A stretch of 64,000 bases of DNA from JAJYUU01 sp963822955. GTDB lineage: Bacteria > Actinomycetota > Actinomycetes > Streptosporangiales > Streptosporangiaceae. The notes beneath the pieces were generated by a model. The model saw only the letters and a list, made by a program, of their open reading frames with translations, did not search any database and was not told the origin of the DNA. Made by a program: the position numbers and the translations under genes. Below, piece after piece: positions 16,307 through 25,524 of the stretch (the stretch's first letter is position 1; each line of letters begins with the position of its first letter). The stretch lies in NCBI GenBank assembly GCA_963822955.1, contig CAWGJS010000001.1, positions 186,001 through 250,000 of the forward strand. The letters are read 5' to 3'.

Positions 16307-17314
16307 TTAGCCGCCCTGCACTGCTTCCTCGTGCCGGTGGCCCGCCGCCAGCTCGATGAGCTCGCCCGCGCCGAACTGGCTGGCAGGTACTGCAGCGACC
16401 CGGCAGGCGGTAACGGCGGTCAGCGTCGCCGTCCGCACCCCGGTTTCCAGATGGGCGCGCTCGCCGAGTATCGCGCCGGGTCCGTACTCGGCCAGCTCAG
16501 CGCCGTCACGGTCCACCCGGATCACCCCGTCAAGCACCAGATACACGCCCGCGCCCGTGTCGCCCTGCCGCACGAGCGTATCGCCAGGCTGGAGGGTGGT
16601 GAAGGCGGGCTTGCTGGCACCGTGCATGAGCTGCACCGACAGGGCGCGTTCAAGCGCGGTCTCCACCGCAGTGACCAGTGCGGGTGAGTCTTCCTCGCCC
16701 CACGGCGTGTGCAGTGTGCCGGACCGGTCCGTCCAGTCCTTGAAGTTGGTCAGGCCCGATTTGGCGGCGAGCTCACCGGCAGCGCCGTAGATCCAGTGCC
16801 GCGGGAACGGGCTCGCGCCGGTCATCTCGAACTCCGCCTGGCCGTCCGCATGCAGAGTCAGCGCCAGCGTCGTCCACACCAGCGGTGCCTGCCACTGGAC
16901 AAACGGCTTGCGGCTGACGCGCCGCGGCATGGGCGCGCCGGTCCGGCCGCCAACCGTCTGGACGAACCGGACCCAGCCGTCGCCAAACTCCGGCGCGTGC
17001 TGGATGTCCGGCAGCTTGGCGGCCTGGAACCGGTACTTCATTGCGCCGACCCGGACGATGGTAGAACCGATGAGGCCGCCGCCCGCGTAGCCAGCGCCGG
17101 CAATGCGGCCGTCCGGCTCGACCTCGATCCAGACCCGGAGCGGGTTGGCGAAACGGAACCGGTCCGCTGCCTGCAGGGCGGGAAGATCGCTGATCTCGGC
17201 CGGCGGCGGATCGTCGTAATGCCCGATGCCCGCGTCGAACGCGAGCCGCATACTGCCGGTGACGGCCTCGGACGGGATCCAGGACAGTGACGTAACGCTG
17301 CTTTCATACCTCAT
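16307..17314 (-). CDS. Cyclic-nucleotide-binding protein with novel N-terminal domain
   Basis: A 335-residue soluble protein. The C-terminal 105 residues are a cNMP-binding domain of the CRP type. LQPGDTLVRQGDTGAGVYLV is followed by the phosphate-binding cassette GAILGERAHLETGVRTATL, with the G-E that contacts the ribose and the R-T/S-A that contacts the phosphate, so binding is expected to work. The first 220 residues form a beta-rich domain (WQAPLVWTTLALTLHADGQ, FPRHWIYG) that I do not recognise. There is no DNA-binding HTH, so this is a non-transcriptional effector. The start was placed at ATG 17314; the ORF is open to 17389. It is divergent from the cyclase gene, which suggests it reads that cyclase's product. 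Confidence 0.85.
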   Translation of the reverse strand: MRYESSVTSLSWIPSEAVTGSMRLAFDAGIGHYDDPPPAEISDLPALQAADRFRFANPLRVWIEVEPDGRIAGAGYAGGGLIGSTIVRVGAMKYRFQAAKLPDIQHAPEFGDGWVRFVQTVGGRTGAPMPRRVSRKPFVQWQAPLVWTTLALTLHADGQAEFEMTGASPFPRHWIYGAAGELAAKSGLTNFKDWTDRSGTLHTPWGEEDSPALVTAVETALERALSVQLMHGASKPAFTTLQPGDTLVRQGDTGAGVYLVLDGVIRVDRDGAELAEYGPGAILGERAHLETGVRTATLTAVTACRVAAVPASQFGAGELIELAAGHRHEEAVQGG

Positions 17315-17447
17315 GCCACCAGGCTCGCCGTCGCGGCCTGATGGCGACAGGGTGCTGCCACTGGGCTTGGTGGCGTGCCAGCACCACACCAGATACTGCG
17401 ACCTGCACCCTGGTCAGCATTGCCGCCCGCATGCGACAACTATCTAG

Positions 17448-18809
17448 ATGAACGGCACAGCCACGCCCGCCGGGCGTACCATCACCGTCTTCCTTGCTGA
17501 CGACAACCTGATCGTCCGCGAGGGGGTGCGCGCGCTCATCGACCGCACTCCCGACCTGCAGATCATCGGAGTGGCGGCCGACTACGACGAGGTCATTGCG
17601 GGCTGCGCTGAGCAGGCGCCGCAGGTCCTGGTCACCGACATCCGCATGCCGCCAAGCTTCCGCACTGAGGGCATTGACGCCGCCAGGGAAGTACGCAAGC
17701 GGCATCCGGGCACCGGCGTTGTGGTCCTGTCCCAGTTCGACGACCCGGAGTACGCGGTCGCCTTGCTCGCCGACGGGTCCGCGGGTTATGGCTACCTGCT
17801 CAAGGACCGGGTCGCGGAGGGGAGCCAGCTAGCCGACGCTATCCGCAGCGTGGCCAGCGGCGGCACCGCGCTGGACCCGACGATTGTCGAGGCCCTGCTC
17901 CAGCCGGTCATCAGTCCCGGCGGGCTGCTCCCGGTCGAGGAGGAGCTGCTCGCCATGATCGCCGAGGGCAAGCCCATCAAGGCAATCGCGGTGGCCAGCA
18001 AGTCGACGCCAGAGGCTGTGGACGCGGAGGTGGAGGCCGTGTTCCGCAAGCTCGCCGCTGGCGTCTCCGCGGGTCATCAGGGTGCGATCCGCAGGCTCAG
18101 GCTGCTGCACCAGGCGATCGTCGACCGTGAGGAGCAGGGCGAGACGCTGTCCAGGCTGCTGCCGAGCGGGCTCGCGGAAAAGCTGCGGCGGGAGTCCCGC
18201 CCGATCGGCGAGACCGAGCGGGTCATTGTCACGGTCCTGATGAGCGACATCCGGTCGTACTCCACCATTGCGGAGCATGCCGACCCGAGCCAGCTTGCGG
18301 GCCAGCTCGGCACCCATCGCGCCGCCATGAACCACGCGATACTCGGCCAGTCCGGCACCGTCATGCAGTTCGTCGGCGACGCCGTCATGGCCGTGTTCGG
18401 AGCACCCTTCCCGCAGCAGGATCACGCGGACCTTGCAGTCGCCGCCGCGGTCGCGATGCATGCCCTTCAGGCCGAGATCAACGAGGGCTGGCAGCGCGAG
18501 GGCCTGCCCGCGTTCGGGCTCGGGCTGGGGCTGTCCACGGGCGAGGCTGCGGCGGCCTTACTGGGGTCGGCTGAGCGGCTGGAATACACGCTGGTGGGCG
18601 ACACCGTCAACCTGTCGCAGCGGCTGCAGCAGCTGGCCGCAGCCGGCGAGACCGTCCTGTCGGAGGCGACACTCAAGGCCCTGCGGACGCCAGTCGACGT
18701 GCTGCCGCTTCCGGCGCAACTGGTGAAAGGCCGCGACACCCTGGTCGTGGCGTTCAAACTGATGACACAGCAGGGCCGGACGTCCGGGCCCGGAGGGGGA
18801 ACAAGATGA
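17448..18809 (+). CDS. Response regulator-class III adenylate/guanylate cyclase fusion
   Basis: A 453-residue cytoplasmic protein in three parts. A NarL-type receiver (residues 12-140) has D19/D20, the phosphoacceptor D64 in LVTDIRMPP and K119. A segment at 160-205 (VEEELLAMIAEGKPIKAI, then VEAVFRKLA) aligns with the LuxR HTH of the regulator at 22200-22877 but has lost its recognition-helix character. A class III cyclase domain (about 255-440) has metal-binding aspartates D267 (LMSDIRSY) and D311 (QFVGDAVMAVFG) and the LVGDTVNLSQRLQ motif. Phosphorylation should control cyclic nucleotide production. No ribosome site precedes ATG 17448, so the mRNA may be leaderless. It overlaps the ABC ATPase by four bases. 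Confidence 0.92.
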   Translation: MNGTATPAGRTITVFLADDNLIVREGVRALIDRTPDLQIIGVAADYDEVIAGCAEQAPQVLVTDIRMPPSFRTEGIDAAREVRKRHPGTGVVVLSQFDDPEYAVALLADGSAGYGYLLKDRVAEGSQLADAIRSVASGGTALDPTIVEALLQPVISPGGLLPVEEELLAMIAEGKPIKAIAVASKSTPEAVDAEVEAVFRKLAAGVSAGHQGAIRRLRLLHQAIVDREEQGETLSRLLPSGLAEKLRRESRPIGETERVIVTVLMSDIRSYSTIAEHADPSQLAGQLGTHRAAMNHAILGQSGTVMQFVGDAVMAVFGAPFPQQDHADLAVAAAVAMHALQAEINEGWQREGLPAFGLGLGLSTGEAAAALLGSAERLEYTLVGDTVNLSQRLQQLAAAGETVLSEATLKALRTPVDVLPLPAQLVKGRDTLVVAFKLMTQQGRTSGPGGGTR

Positions 18810-19528
18810 GCGGGACAAGCCTCGCCCTGCAGATGCGGGGCGTGCGCAAGACCTTCCAGGCCGAGAACGCGCCGGTCCGCGCCCTGCGTGGCGTCGACCT
18901 GGACATCGCTGCCGGCGAGTTCGTGGCGCTGACCGGCCCGTCCGGCTGCGGCAAGTCGACGCTGCTGAACCTGGCGGCCGGACTTGACCTGGCCGACGAG
19001 GGCAGCATCTTCGTGGCGGACGAGGAGGTCACCGGCCAAGGTGAGGACGAGCTGGCCAGGATCCGGCGTCGCCACATCGGCATCGTCTTCCAGTTCTTCA
19101 ACCTGCTCGAGGGCGTGACGGTGCTGGAGAACGTGGCGCTGGCCGCGATCATCGCGGGCCGCAAGCGCCGTGCGGCTGAGACGCGGGCACGTGACCTGCT
19201 GGACCTGCTGGGGCTCAGCGAGAAGTCGTCGGCCACCCCCGGCGTCCTGTCCGGCGGACAGCGGCAGCGCCTGGCGATAGCACGGGCACTGGCCAACGAG
19301 CCCACGCTCGTGCTCGCCGACGAGCCCACGGGCGCGCTGGACTCCGATGGCGGTCAGGAAGTGATCGAGCTGCTCCGCCGCCTGCACGCCGGCGGGCAGA
19401 CCATCCTGCTCGTCACGCACGACAGCGCGGTAGCCGACGCGGCCGAGCGCGTCGTCCGCATGCTCGACGGCCGCGTGACCCCCGCGACCAGCCAGCACGG
19501 AGCGGTCGTCCCGGCCCGAGTGCTATGA
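18806..19528 (+). CDS. ABC transporter ATPase (LolD/MacB type)
   Basis: A 240-residue ATPase. Walker A is GPSGCGKST, the Q loop lies in FQFFNLLEGVTV, the signature is LSGGQRQRLAIARAL and Walker B is LVLADEPTGALD, all of the LolD/MacB/FtsE class that works with FtsX-type permeases. Its ATG overlaps the cyclase stop (ATGA), and its own stop overlaps the kinase start, so cyclase, ATPase and kinase form one translation-coupled operon. The likely permease partner is the FtsX-type protein at 22982-25513, encoded after the two regulators. Confidence 0.93.
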   Translation: MSGTSLALQMRGVRKTFQAENAPVRALRGVDLDIAAGEFVALTGPSGCGKSTLLNLAAGLDLADEGSIFVADEEVTGQGEDELARIRRRHIGIVFQFFNLLEGVTVLENVALAAIIAGRKRRAAETRARDLLDLLGLSEKSSATPGVLSGGQRQRLAIARALANEPTLVLADEPTGALDSDGGQEVIELLRRLHAGGQTILLVTHDSAVADAAERVVRMLDGRVTPATSQHGAVVPARVL

Positions 19529-21724
19529 CCGAACTGCCGACGATCAGGCCAGGGGACGCGCCGGACGTGATCGCCGCGAGCCCGTCGCACCCAGGCCCGA
19601 GACCGGGCGGCGTCCGGAGGTTCGTGACCGGCTTCGTGTGTCCTGCCGGTGCGCTCGCACTGGCACTGCTCGCGCTGCTGACCCGCCACCCCTCGTCTGA
19701 CCTGCAGCGGGTCGCCGCCGGGCTGCTACTCGCCGCGGCCATCTCGGCTGCCGTGCTTGCTCGTTCCGCCGAGCGCACGCCGCAGTGGCAGGCCGCTACG
19801 GGCACCCTGGCCGGCTCGGCGGCCTTCGCCTGTTACCGGCTGGCTCTGAACGCAACGGGCAGCGCCCACGATGACGCGATAGCCGTGTCCACCGGCGCGA
19901 CGCTGATCACGATCGCGATCTCGGTGCACCTGGTCCTCGCCCTGCCCGACGGCCGGCTCACCCGCCCGCCTGTCCCCGTCCGGGCACCGGCTCAGCCGGG
20001 CCGTCCAGCCCAGCCAAGCCGGCCCCGGCGGATCGCCACGATCCTCGCCTACGCGGCCGCCATCGCTGCCGGCCTGGCGCTCGGTATCCGCAACGTCGCC
20101 CTCAGCGTTCCGGCGGGCGCCGTCGTCTGGACGGCGGCGCTCGCTCTCGCACTCCCGGCTTTGCGCCTCAGGTATCTAGCCGCAGCCGGGCGTGATCGCG
20201 AACGGCTGCAATGGATCGGCGCTGGCGCGGTCCTTGCAGCGGGGTCTTGCGCTTGCCGCGGGAGTGCTGCGCGTGCTCGTCGGCTGGCCGGCTCCGGTCG
20301 CGGCCACGGCGGCGGCCTGCACGGTCCTGCTGCCGATTGGGATGATCGCGGGCGAGATCCGCCCGCTGGCGCCAGCAGCTGGCCGGGTTCTCGTGCAGTT
20401 CATCGCCGTCGCCGGCTTCACCGCCGTGGTCGCCGTCGTGTACGTGATCATCGTGCTCGGCGTCGGCAGGGGTCCGGCGGACGCGAGCGACCGCGAACTG
20501 CTCGGGCTGTCCATGCTGGCGGCTGCCATCGCGGCTATCGGCTATCTGCCGGCCAGGGAACGACTGCTGGCCTGGGCCAAGCACGCCGTCTACGGCGCAC
20601 GTGAGGCGCCCGACGAGGCGCTGCGCACATTCGGCAGCCGCCTGTCCCGGGCGATTCCCATGGACGAGCTGCTCCTGCAGCTCGGCGAGTCCCTGCGCAA
20701 GACCATGACGCTGACCAGCGCCGAGGTCTACACGGGCAGCGGCGACATACTCGAGCGTGCCGTGTCGGTGCCGGACTCCGGGCCGCGAAACATCGTCGTG
20801 ACCCCGCGGGAGCGGCCCGTCATCACCAGGGCCGGCGTCTCCGGCAGCGCATGGGCTACGGTCTGGCTACCTGCGCTGCTCGACGGGCGCGAGGCCGCCC
20901 AGTTGCGGGTGGCGCCGGTCAGTCATGCTGGGCAGCTGCTCGGGCTTATTGTCGTCGAACGTCCCGCAGGCGGCGATAGCTTCACCGATGAGGACGACCG
21001 CGTGCTGACAGATCTGGCCCGCCAGGTCGGGCTCGCCTTCCACAACGCGCAGCTGGACTCCGCGCTGCAGAACACGCTCGACGAGCTGCGCGGCCAGGCC
21101 GATGCCCTGCGCGAGTCACGCGCGAGGATCGTGGCCAGTGGTGACGCCGAGCGCCGCAGGCTGGAACGCAATCTGCATGACGGCGCCCAGCAGAATCTTG
21201 TCGCGCTGGCGGTGAACCTCCGGCTCGCCCGAGACATGCTTGACGAGCCCGAAGCCGCTGGCCAGATGCTGGACCAGCTGGCAGAGGATCTGAAGGTGAC
21301 GATCGCAGACCTGAGGGACCTGGCGCACGGGATCTACCCGCCGCTGCTCGCCGACAGCGGCCTCGGGCGGGCGCTGGAAGCTGCCGCCAGCCGCAGTCCG
21401 CTGGCGGTCACCGTCATAGCGCCCGGCATTCGCAGGTACTCCGCCGACATCGAGGCCGCCGTGTATTTCTGCTGCCTTGAGGCTCTCCAGAACGCGGCCA
21501 AGCACGCGCCAGGCGCCGATGTCGAGGTGCGGTTGTGGGAAGAGTCGGGCGGGCTGCTGTTCTCTGTCCGCGACGACGGACCCGGCTTCGACGTGGTGCG
21601 GGCGCGGCTGGGTCACGGGTACACCAACATGGCCGACCGGCTCGGCGCCATCGGCGGAACCGTGCGCTGGCAGTCAGAGCCTGGCCACGGCACCGCAGTG
21701 CAGGGCTCGATCCCGCTGACCTGA
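19525..21724 (+). pseudogene. Membrane histidine kinase (HisKA_3, NarX/LiaS-like), frameshifted
   Basis: Two frames make one kinase of about 733 residues over 2200 bases (one more than a multiple of three). The first frame encodes an N-terminal membrane region with about six helices up to LRLRYLAAAGRDRERLQWIG. The second, after a frame change near 20235-20250, encodes two more helices, a GAF-like region (about 20600-21060), the HisKA_3 box DAERRRLERNLHDGAQQ with its histidine, and the HATPase with CLEALQNAAKHA and DDGPGF. It should phosphorylate the cyclase receiver, the NarL regulator and/or the single receiver. If the frameshift is real, the cytoplasmic kinase could only be made from an internal start. 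Confidence 0.8.
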
Positions 21725-21731
21725 ATCTGGC

Positions 21732-22124
21732 TCAGTCCGGCCCCGGCCACCCGTCGTCGCGATGCGCCCAGATCCGGCGCAGCATCTCGGTGCCAAGCCG
21801 CTCCTTGTTGACGTATCCGGCAGCGCCGCTGGCGCCGGCATCCGCGGGCAGATCGCGAACGTCGTAGGTGGAGCACAAGATGACGACGGTGTCCGGATGC
21901 GCGGCCAGGATCTGCCTCGTTGCCTCGATGCCGCTCATCTGCGGCATGTTGATGTCCATCAGCACAAGCTCGGGACGGAGGCGATCGGCCAGCGCGACCG
22001 CCTCGTGGCCGCTGGTCGCCTCGCCAGCCAGCTCGAACTCGTCCAGTCGCCGCAGCACAGCCTTGGCCGCGAGCCTGAACTGCGCCTGATCGTCGACCAC
22101 GAGCACCGAATGCGAACTGGCCAC
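21732..22124 (-). CDS. Stand-alone receiver domain protein
   Basis: A 130-residue single receiver domain (CheY-like) without any output domain: acidic VVDDQ at 9-13, phosphoacceptor D57 in VLMDINMPQMSG, switch S/T in CSTYD and a K in VNKERLG. It lies tail-to-tail with the histidine kinase, eight bases away, and downstream of the NarL-type regulator. Single receivers commonly act as phosphate sinks, relay partners or protein-interaction switches. Within this island it may tune phosphate flow between the kinase, the cyclase fusion and the NarL regulator. Confidence 0.88.
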   Translation of the reverse strand: MASSHSVLVVDDQAQFRLAAKAVLRRLDEFELAGEATSGHEAVALADRLRPELVLMDINMPQMSGIEATRQILAAHPDTVVILCSTYDVRDLPADAGASGAAGYVNKERLGTEMLRRIWAHRDDGWPGPD

Positions 22125-22155
22125 GTCCTCAGTCTCGCACGGTCGCCTTCCACCA

Positions 22156-22176
22156 CCCAGGGTGCTGACACCCGGG
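22156..22176 (-). terminator. Hairpin after the NarL-type regulator gene
   Basis: CCCaGGGTG pairs with CACCCGGG around a CTGA loop, with one bulged base. It lies between the NarL-type gene (stop at 22200) and the single-receiver gene, and may terminate or attenuate transcription between them. Confidence 0.4.
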
Positions 22177-22199
22177 TCACGCAGGAGGTTAGCCTCCCG

Positions 22200-22877
22200 T
22201 CAGCCGACTGCCTGCGTCTGGTTGAGGTACATCAGGACAGCCTTGACCCGGCGGTTGACGTCGCGCTCCTCCGTCAGGTTCAGCTTAGCGAAGATCGAGT
22301 TAGTGTGCTTCTCGACCGCACGCTCAGTGACGAACAGTGCCGCCGCGATCGCCGAGTTGCTCTTGCCCTGCGCCATGCCGGCGAGGATTTCCAGTTCCCT
22401 GGAGGTGAGCGAGGCAAGGCCGAGCTGATCGTCGTGCACGCGTGATCGCACGAGCTGGTCGACGACCATCGGGTCTATCACGGAGCCGCCCGCAGCGACC
22501 GCGCGGATCGCTCCAGCTAGCTCGTCCACGGCGCCGATCCGCTCCTTGAGGAGGTAGGCGCGGCCCGCCGAGCCTCCTTCGAGCAGCGCGATCGCGTAGC
22601 CCGGCTGGACGTACTGGCTGAGAACCACGACGCCGGTGCCTGGAAGGTGCTCGCGGATCCAGGCGGCGGCCTGGATGCCCTCATCGCTCCCGGTGGGCGG
22701 CATCCTGATGTCGGTGACTACGACATCGGGACACTCGCGCTCGGCTAGCGCGAGCAGGCCGGGAAGATCGCCGGCAGTGCCTGCCAGCTCGAAGTCGGCG
22801 TTAGCGGCGACCAGCCGGGAGATCCCCTCGCGCAGCAGCACGTGGTCCTCGGCCAGCACCACCCGAATTCTGGTCAT
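22200..22877 (-). CDS. NarL/FixJ-type response regulator
   Basis: A 225-residue regulator. The receiver has the phosphoacceptor Asp in VVVTDIRMPPTGSD and K in LLKERIG. A complete LuxR HTH runs from LTSRELEILAGMAQGKSNSA to the recognition helix region TERAVEKHTNSIFAKL. Its receiver is strikingly like that of the cyclase fusion at 17448 (shared TDIRMPP, GTGVVVLSQ and LLK blocks), so the two probably answer the same kinase. The start was set at ATG 22877, before which the longer ORF is non-homologous. It is divergent from the FtsX permease gene, which it may regulate. Confidence 0.92.
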   Translation of the reverse strand: MTRIRVVLAEDHVLLREGISRLVAANADFELAGTAGDLPGLLALAERECPDVVVTDIRMPPTGSDEGIQAAAWIREHLPGTGVVVLSQYVQPGYAIALLEGGSAGRAYLLKERIGAVDELAGAIRAVAAGGSVIDPMVVDQLVRSRVHDDQLGLASLTSRELEILAGMAQGKSNSAIAAALFVTERAVEKHTNSIFAKLNLTEERDVNRRVKAVLMYLNQTQAVG

Positions 22878-22981
22878 CGCGGCAGATGGTACGCGCTCCA
22901 GGTGGCCGGGTGCTATCACACCGGTCAACGGTGGTGCCGCCACTCCTGCTCGCGGGGGCTCGTCAGGCGCACAATGACGGC

Positions 22982-25513
22982 ATGACAATCGCGTGGTATG
23001 CGTGCCGGGCCACCTGGCGGCAGATGTGGCGGACCACGGTGCTGGTCGCGATCATCGGCGGCCTGCTCGGCTCGGTCGCGCTCGGCGCGCTGGCTGCGGC
23101 CCGCCGGACCGATTCCGCCTACGGCCGGTACCTGCGCTCGGTGAAGGCCAGCGATGTCATGGTGGACGTGCCCGGCCCGTTTCTTCCCATCATCAAGGCG
23201 ATCGAGCGCGCGCCGGGCGCAGTGTCGAGCGCAGCATGGATCGGCGTGGGCGCCAATCCTGTGATCCGCGGCAGGGTCGATGACGCCTTCCTCACCAATG
23301 CGCTCACCGGCAGCCTGGACGGCGAGTTCTACCGGCAGGACAAGGTCAAGGTACTGGCCGGGACGATGCCGCCACCGAGCGCCGCCGACGAGATCGTGCT
23401 CACCCAGAGCATGGCCAACGCCTTCCGCCGGCAGCACGTGCAGTTCCGCGTCGGCGATCGCATGACCTGGCAGCTCTACCAGGCGCAGCTGAACTCACCG
23501 GCACCCCAGCCGGCCCGCCGGGTCACCTTCAGGATCGCGGCGATCGTCGTCGTGTCGCCTGCCCTGGCCGACCAGTTCGACGACACCGCGACCGCGATCC
23601 TGACGCCGGCCGCCACGCAGCAGATCCTCTCCTTCCCAACTAGCAAGGGCTACGAATGGGCATTCGGATGGGCGACGCTGCGACTGCGCGGCGGAGACGC
23701 CGGCGTGCCCGCGCTGCGGGCCTGGCTGAACAGCTACTCGGAGAGGGTCAGCAGCCTGGTGCACGCTCCGGTCGAGCTCACGATCCGGCAGCTGGCCGTC
23801 GTCAAGCGCGCGGCCCAGCAGGCGATCAAGCCTCAGGCGCTCGCACTTGCAGTCCTGGGCGGCCTGGCGGCGCTCGCGCTCATCCTCCTGATGGCGCAGG
23901 GACTAGGGCAGCTGCTGAGCCGCACGGCGGCAGATGCGCCGACGCTGCGGGCCCTCGGTGCCAGCCGTCTACAGGCGGCGGCAGCGGCAGCCGGGTGGGG
24001 CCTGGTCGCGGTGTTCGGTGCGATGGTGCTGTCAGTCGCCGGCGCTATCGCGGTGTCGCCGCTGGCACCTGTCGGCCCGGTCAGGATCTACGACCCGGTC
24101 CGTGGTTTCCAGGCCGACTGGCTGGTGCTTGGCGGCGGCGGCATGGTGCTGCTGGTCATCGTGCTGACCGAGCTCGGCTGGCTCGCCTGGCGAGCCGTCC
24201 GCGAGGCCCGTGAGCTGCCGCCGGCCCGGGCGTCCGCGCTCGTGACCGCGGCTAGCCGCGCCGCGCTTCCGGTGACCGTCGTGACAGGGATCCGGCATGC
24301 GCTGGAACGCGGCACCGGCCGCCTCAGGGCTCCCGTGCTGGCGACCCTCGCGGGCTCGGTTGTCGCGGTGACAGCCCTTGTCGCCGCGCTCGTATTCGGC
24401 GCCAGCCTGACCGGCCTGACCACGCACCCGGAACGGTACGGCTGGAACTGGACGATGCTTGTGGAATCGTCAGGAGGATGGGGCAGCTGGCCGACGGGGC
24501 ACCTGGATCCGCTTTATGGCGATGATCCGGTCGATGGCGATCACCTCATCGCCGGTCAGCCGGGCGTGCTTGGCTGGTCGGAACTCGGCTTCGGCCAGCT
24601 AACCATCCACCGTACCGAGGTCCCGGTCATGGGCATCCTGGGCCACCCCGGCCGTCCGGTCCAGCCCCCGACAACCAGCGGGCATCCGCTGACGGGACAT
24701 AATCAGGTCGAGTTCGGCACCGTGACCATGCGCCAGCTCGGGTTGCACATCGGCGAGCAGATCCGGATGGGCCACGACCCGGTCCCCGTCACCGTGGTGG
24801 GCACCGCGACACTCCCGTCATTCGGGATTGTGCTGACTGACCACGTCTCGCTCGGCCGGGGGGCGATGATGGACGAGGATACGCTCCTGACGATCCTGGG
24901 ATTCTCGCTGAGCCCGAGCCCGACCCAGGCCGAGGACGCGATCTCGACGCCGTCGTATCCGGCGGCCGCGATCTTCGACCTCAGCTCCGGGTCCGATGCC
25001 AAGGCGCTGGCAGCGAGGATCATCCGCTATGCCAACTCGATGCCGGGGAACGCGGGCTCCGTCTACACCTTGCCCCCACAGCGAGGCGCCCCTGTCCGCA
25101 ATGCCAGCCAGATGGGCAGTCAGCCGCTGGCGCTCGCCATCGCCGTGGCGATCGCCGCAATCCTGGCGCTCGCCCTGACCGTCCTGGCCTCGGTGCGGGA
25201 GCGGCGCCGGGACCTCGCGCTGCTGAAGGCGCTCGGTCTGCGGTCGTCGCAACTGCGGGCCGTTGTCGGCTGGCAGACCACCACGATCCTCGTGATCGCC
25301 GCGGCGGTCGGTGCTCCGCTCGGCATCGCCGTCGGCAACTGGGCCTGGACGACGTTCGCCAACTCGATCGGCGTCGTGCCGTTCCCGGTGGTGCCCACAA
25401 CCGCGCTGCTAGCCGGCATAGCCGCGCTGCTGGTGGCCGGGAACCTGCTGGCCCTGTGGCCCGCGCAGCTGGCCGCACGGGTCGCCCCGGCGGCCACGTT
25501 CCGCACCGAGTAA
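22982..25513 (+). CDS. FtsX-type ABC permease
   Basis: An 843-residue permease of the MacB/FtsX superfamily. Helix 1 lies at about residues 15-40, a large extracytoplasmic domain (about 45-280) follows, then a first FtsX block of three helices, a linker, another helix, a second extracytoplasmic domain (about 490-710) and a final three-helix FtsX block (ALTVLASVRERRRDLALLKA, the usual cytoplasmic loop motif). This duplicated layout is that of long mechanotransmitting permeases that act alone as a homodimer-like unit. Start ATG 22982. The ATPase at 18806 is the obvious partner, although the two lie in separate operons. It ends 11 bases before a convergent gene. Confidence 0.9.
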   Translation: MTIAWYACRATWRQMWRTTVLVAIIGGLLGSVALGALAAARRTDSAYGRYLRSVKASDVMVDVPGPFLPIIKAIERAPGAVSSAAWIGVGANPVIRGRVDDAFLTNALTGSLDGEFYRQDKVKVLAGTMPPPSAADEIVLTQSMANAFRRQHVQFRVGDRMTWQLYQAQLNSPAPQPARRVTFRIAAIVVVSPALADQFDDTATAILTPAATQQILSFPTSKGYEWAFGWATLRLRGGDAGVPALRAWLNSYSERVSSLVHAPVELTIRQLAVVKRAAQQAIKPQALALAVLGGLAALALILLMAQGLGQLLSRTAADAPTLRALGASRLQAAAAAAGWGLVAVFGAMVLSVAGAIAVSPLAPVGPVRIYDPVRGFQADWLVLGGGGMVLLVIVLTELGWLAWRAVREARELPPARASALVTAASRAALPVTVVTGIRHALERGTGRLRAPVLATLAGSVVAVTALVAALVFGASLTGLTTHPERYGWNWTMLVESSGGWGSWPTGHLDPLYGDDPVDGDHLIAGQPGVLGWSELGFGQLTIHRTEVPVMGILGHPGRPVQPPTTSGHPLTGHNQVEFGTVTMRQLGLHIGEQIRMGHDPVPVTVVGTATLPSFGIVLTDHVSLGRGAMMDEDTLLTILGFSLSPSPTQAEDAISTPSYPAAAIFDLSSGSDAKALAARIIRYANSMPGNAGSVYTLPPQRGAPVRNASQMGSQPLALAIAVAIAAILALALTVLASVRERRRDLALLKALGLRSSQLRAVVGWQTTTILVIAAAVGAPLGIAVGNWAWTTFANSIGVVPFPVVPTTALLAGIAALLVAGNLLALWPAQLAARVAPAATFRTE

Positions 25514-25524
25514 GGACTGCTGGC

